Shown here one piece after another: positions 4,839-7,723 of a stretch of 7,723 bases of DNA. The position numbers and the translations under genes were made by a program. How positions within the stretch are numbered: position 1 is the stretch's first letter; each line of letters starts with the position of its first letter. This DNA comes from QQUD01 sp039029915. Lineage in GTDB: Bacteria; Chloroflexota; Anaerolineae; Promineifilales; Promineifilaceae. The notes under the pieces were generated by a model. It ran no database searches. It saw nothing but the letters and a program-made list of their open reading frames with translations, and had not been told where the DNA came from. The stretch covers positions 1 through 7,723 of the forward strand of contig JBCCFD010000397.1 in the NCBI GenBank assembly GCA_039029915.1, in the 5' to 3' direction.

Positions 4839-6959
4839 ATGGAAAATTTAGAAAAAGGTGTTGCGCGCGTCAACGGCTCAACACCTGACGAAAACATCGA
4901 TCTCAAAAATCCAGCCTATTACATCAACCGAGAACTGAGCAATATTGAATTTAACCGCCGAGTGCTTAATGAAGCGGCAAACCTCGAACATCCACTTCTA
5001 GAACGCGCCAAATTTATCGCTATCTTTGGTGGTAATATGGATGAGTTTTTCATGGTTCGCGTATCAGGGCTCAAACAGCAGGTCTTTCTGGGTATCACCG
5101 ATCGGCCAGCTGATGGCCTATCTCCGAGAGAGCAGCTTGTTGCCACCCACCGAACGGTGACGCAGCTTTTTGAGCAAGCGAATGAATATTGGCAAAATCT
5201 TCGGTCTAAGCTTAAAAGCGAAGGCATTATTATTCAAAACTATAGTGACCTTGGGAAACGACCTAAAAACAAGTTGCGCGATTATTTTGAAAATGAAATA
5301 TTCCCCGTATTAACCCCCTTAGCTTTTGATCCCGGTCACCCATTTCCCCATATTTCAAACTTAAGCCTCAATTTGGCTGTGGAATTAATCGACCCGATCA
5401 ATGAGGATGTCCACTTTGCTCGGGTTAAGGTCCCCCCGTCGTTGCCCAGACTACTCCCTCTTAAACCATTAGACCCAGACGAACTCTTGCCCCCCTCTAC
5501 CCAAAAATTCGTCTGGATTGAAGAAGTGATCGCCGCGAATTTAGATCGCCTTTTCCCCGGTTTTGAAATTGTTGCGGCTTACCCATTCCGCGTCACCCGA
5601 AACAACGACATGGAAATTCAGGAAGAAGAGGCAGACGACTTGTTGCTAACAATGGAAGAAAATCTGCGGCAGCGTCACTTTGGGTCTGTCGTGCGCTTAG
5701 AAATTGATGAAAGCACACCAGTCAACATTCGGCAGATTCTGCAAAAAAATCTGCAAATAGGCGCAAATGACATCTATACGACGAACGGGCCAATTGGCTT
5801 AAGTAGCTTATGGGAGCTTCACAAATTAGAACGGCCTGAATTAAAAGATGAGCCTTACCAGCCAGCTTTACCATACTATATTAGAAACGGTGAGAACGTC
5901 TTTTCGGCCCTGCAACGGCAAGATATTTTGCTACATCAACCGTACGACAGCTTTTTACCCGTCGTTAATTTTATTGAAGCTGCAGCAGAAGATCCTAACG
6001 TTTTAGCAATTAAGCAGACGCTTTACAGGGTGGGACCCAACCCGCCGCTTGTTCATGCATTAATTAAAGCCCGCGAGAATGGCAAGCAGGTGGCAGTCCT
6101 TGTTGAACTGAAGGCTCGATTTGATGAGGAAAGTAATATTGAATGGGCCCGCGCATTGGAAAACGTGGGCGTGCACGTCACCTACGGCCTAATTGGTCTC
6201 AAAACGCACTGCAAGCTGGCCCTCGTCGTGCGCCGTGAACGGGAGGGCATTCGCCGCTACATTCATGTCAGTACGGGTAACTATAACTCGATCACTGCCC
6301 GAATTTATACAGATTTAGGACTAATCAGTTCCAATGAGGAGATGGGAGCTGATGCCTCTGAACTGTTTAATTATTTAACGGGCTATTCTCGGCAAACGGA
6401 ATATCGTAAATTCCTCGTGGCGCCGGTCGATATGCGAATTCGTTTAATTGAGTTGATTGAACGCGAAATGGAGCACGGCGAAAACGGCCGTATTCTCATC
6501 AAAGCCAACTCAGTTGTGGATGCCCAAATCATCCGAGCCTTGTATCGGGCTTCTCGCGCTGGCGTACAAATTCAGATGGTGATACGCGGCATTTGCTGCT
6601 TACGCCCCGGCGTCCGAGGGGTTAGCGAAAATATCAGCGTTATCAGCATCGTTGGCCGATTTTTGGAGCACAGTCGGATCTACTACTTTGAGAATGGCGG
6701 TAAACCTGAGCTTTACACAGGCAGTGCTGACCTCATGCCCCGTAACCTCGATCGCCGTGTTGAAGTGCTGTTCCCCATTGAAAGCCCCAAAATGAAGGCA
6801 GAAATATTAAATAATATCTTGAATGTACAGCTAAAGGATACGGCTCGAGGTCATATTTTACAGTCAGATGGCTCTTACCAGCTTAGTTCTGAGCAATTAG
6901 AAGACGGTGAACCCGCTTTTAATAGTCAAAAATGGTTTTTGACCGCTCGTGAAACATAA
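4839..6959 (+). CDS. ppk: Polyphosphate kinase 1
   Basis: Polymerises the terminal phosphate of ATP into inorganic polyphosphate, reversibly, at the membrane or in polyphosphate granules. At 706 residues it is full length (E. coli Ppk is 688). The N-terminal domain is about 27-135 (YYINRELSNIEFNRRVL, NMDEFFMVRVSGL), the head domain about 140-330, and the two phospholipase-D-like catalytic domains about 350-515 and 520-690. The autophosphorylated histidine is His476 in RYIHVSTGNY. His611 in LEHSRIYYF is the second conserved His. Arg397 (LYRVG) and Arg427 (KARFDEES) correspond to the Mg-site arginines, with the same 30-residue spacing as in E. coli. The ATG at 4839 has AAGGGG (4825-4830) eight bases upstream and lies after the -10; the earlier in-frame ATGs at 4815 and 4818 overlap the -10 itself. 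The gene has its own promoter. It ends 4 bases from the stop of the convergent prenyltransferase gene. No key residue is missing. Confidence 0.98.
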   Translation: MENLEKGVARVNGSTPDENIDLKNPAYYINRELSNIEFNRRVLNEAANLEHPLLERAKFIAIFGGNMDEFFMVRVSGLKQQVFLGITDRPADGLSPREQLVATHRTVTQLFEQANEYWQNLRSKLKSEGIIIQNYSDLGKRPKNKLRDYFENEIFPVLTPLAFDPGHPFPHISNLSLNLAVELIDPINEDVHFARVKVPPSLPRLLPLKPLDPDELLPPSTQKFVWIEEVIAANLDRLFPGFEIVAAYPFRVTRNNDMEIQEEEADDLLLTMEENLRQRHFGSVVRLEIDESTPVNIRQILQKNLQIGANDIYTTNGPIGLSSLWELHKLERPELKDEPYQPALPYYIRNGENVFSALQRQDILLHQPYDSFLPVVNFIEAAAEDPNVLAIKQTLYRVGPNPPLVHALIKARENGKQVAVLVELKARFDEESNIEWARALENVGVHVTYGLIGLKTHCKLALVVRREREGIRRYIHVSTGNYNSITARIYTDLGLISSNEEMGADASELFNYLTGYSRQTEYRKFLVAPVDMRIRLIELIEREMEHGENGRILIKANSVVDAQIIRALYRASRAGVQIQMVIRGICCLRPGVRGVSENISVISIVGRFLEHSRIYYFENGGKPELYTGSADLMPRNLDRRVEVLFPIESPKMKAEILNNILNVQLKDTARGHILQSDGSYQLSSEQLEDGEPAFNSQKWFLTARET

Positions 6960-6966
6960 AGCTTTA
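6957..6966. other. Palindrome containing both stop codons of convergent genes
   Basis: TAAAGCTTTA is a perfect 10-bp palindrome. Its first three bases are the stop of ppk and its last three are the stop of the prenyltransferase gene on the other strand. Only four bases (6960-6963) lie between the genes, so any terminator of either must lie inside the other gene's coding sequence. Confidence 0.7.
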
Positions 6967-7723
6967 AGCTGGTAAGCCAAACCATACCGCAACAAACCAA
7001 ATCAAAAAATCGTATTTCATCAACTGACTCAGGCTTTCATATTGAGGGCCTGAATTTTCTTTCGTCAACTGCATTATAATAATGTACAGCACGACGGGGA
7101 GCACCCCAACAGCAACGATAAGCGCGTAAACCGGTCTATAAACTTGGGCAAAAAATGGCATAAACATAGCTACAAGCATCAAGCCCAGAATAAGGGATGA
7201 AAGCCATTTGGCCGGTCTGCGACCCCAAACGGTCGCAATTGTCCGGCAGTGATACTCTAGGTCGCCTTCATAATCTGCAAGCGTTTTTAAAATCTCACGC
7301 CCCAAGATTCCAATAAATATAATGATCGATAACCATATTGCCGGTTGGGGGTTGCCCGCAGCTATGCCACCAAAATAGGCGCTGAGTCCAGAAATTGTGG
7401 CAACGACAACGTTGCCAATTAAGACTGTACTTTTTAAACGCCAAGAATAAAGGTAGAGCAACACAATTGAAACAACCACGATTGTTAAGGCAACTCGATT
7501 AATTAGAATGGCAAATAAAATGGCCAGGGCAGACAAGATTAGGGAAAATAACATCGCTTGGTTAGGCGTAATCAGTCCGGCAGGTAACGGCCGTGTTGGT
7601 TGATTCACCCGATCAATCTCAATATCTAAATAATCATTCCACGCATTGGCCGACGCTGAAATAAGCACCGTACTCAGCGCAGCAAGCCCAATTTGGCCCC
7701 ACGCGCCCGTCTGAGACACATAC
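6964..7723 (-). CDS. UbiA-family membrane prenyltransferase (N-terminus outside window)
   Basis: Intramembrane enzyme that transfers a polyprenyl group from its diphosphate to an acceptor (quinone ring, chlorin or glycerol-phosphate lipid, depending on subfamily). Counting from the GTG at 7719, the first Asp-rich motif is NDxxDxxxD at residues 28-36 (AWNDYLDIEID), followed by RVNQPTRPLPAG. The second is DxxxD at 149-153 in REILKTLADYEGD. About seven hydrophobic helices are visible. The motif YSWRLKSTVLIGNVVVA and the REILK-ADYEGD pattern resemble the geranylgeranylglycerol-phosphate geranylgeranyltransferase/chlorophyll synthase side of the family; the subfamily is uncertain. The frame continues through the window edge (codon TAT at 7722-7720), and family members have about 30-50 more residues before the first motif, so the GTG is not the true start. 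It is convergent with ppk. Confidence 0.92.
   Translation of the reverse strand, partial: YVSQTGAWGQIGLAALSTVLISASANAWNDYLDIEIDRVNQPTRPLPAGLITPNQAMLFSLILSALAILFAILINRVALTIVVVSIVLLYLYSWRLKSTVLIGNVVVATISGLSAYFGGIAAGNPQPAIWLSIIIFIGILGREILKTLADYEGDLEYHCRTIATVWGRRPAKWLSSLILGLMLVAMFMPFFAQVYRPVYALIVAVGVLPVVLYIIIMQLTKENSGPQYESLSQLMKYDFLIWFVAVWFGLPA

Overview
The window holds ordinary bacterial DNA of mixed base composition. The recombinase block is GC-richer (sampled 60-base stretches 55-62% GC) and the small membrane-protein gene and spacers are AT-richer. The gene content is chromosomal: polyphosphate kinase, a UbiA-type prenyltransferase and an M29-fold protein, next to a recombinase module. The style of the genes and the repeat-bearing spacer suggest a Chloroflexota-like (Anaerolineae or related) environmental bacterium. 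That is an inference from general familiarity; nothing here fixes the taxonomy.

Layout: (1) 3-224 is the C-terminal end of an unrecognised + strand protein with a beta-propeller flavour. (2) 274-317 is a hairpin terminator that serves the converging recombinase operon and perhaps the left gene. (3) 334-2675, minus strand, is a two-gene operon of tyrosine recombinases joined by an ATGA stop/start overlap. The upstream one is a standard 293-residue enzyme. The downstream one has 487 residues, with what looks like a second core-binding domain and a C-terminal tail. (4) 2878-3159 is a small two-helix membrane protein. (5) 3160-3676 has no convincing gene. It holds several hairpin-forming repeats and, at its right end, a perfect dyad beside a -10 box. 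(6) 3677-4768 encodes an M29-fold protein whose sequence around the metal site resembles the NicX branch more than the aminopeptidases, with further substitutions. (7) 4839-6959 encodes full-length polyphosphate kinase (PPK1), with its own promoter and a direct repeat where the -35 box should be. (8) 6964 to the window end, minus strand, is a UbiA-family prenyltransferase that is 5'-truncated by the window edge and converges on ppk with a 4-base gap.

The recombinase pair is clearly one transcription and translation unit and probably acts together. No cargo or attachment site could be identified, so I cannot call it a complete mobile element. The M29-fold gene, ppk and the prenyltransferase appear to be independent genes.

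The most striking pattern belongs to no gene: the 8-bp palindrome ACGGCCGT occurs seven times in 7.7 kb, in all three codon phases, on genes of both strands and once between genes. By chance about 0.1 copies would be expected. It behaves like a highly iterated palindrome comparable in kind to cyanobacterial HIP1.
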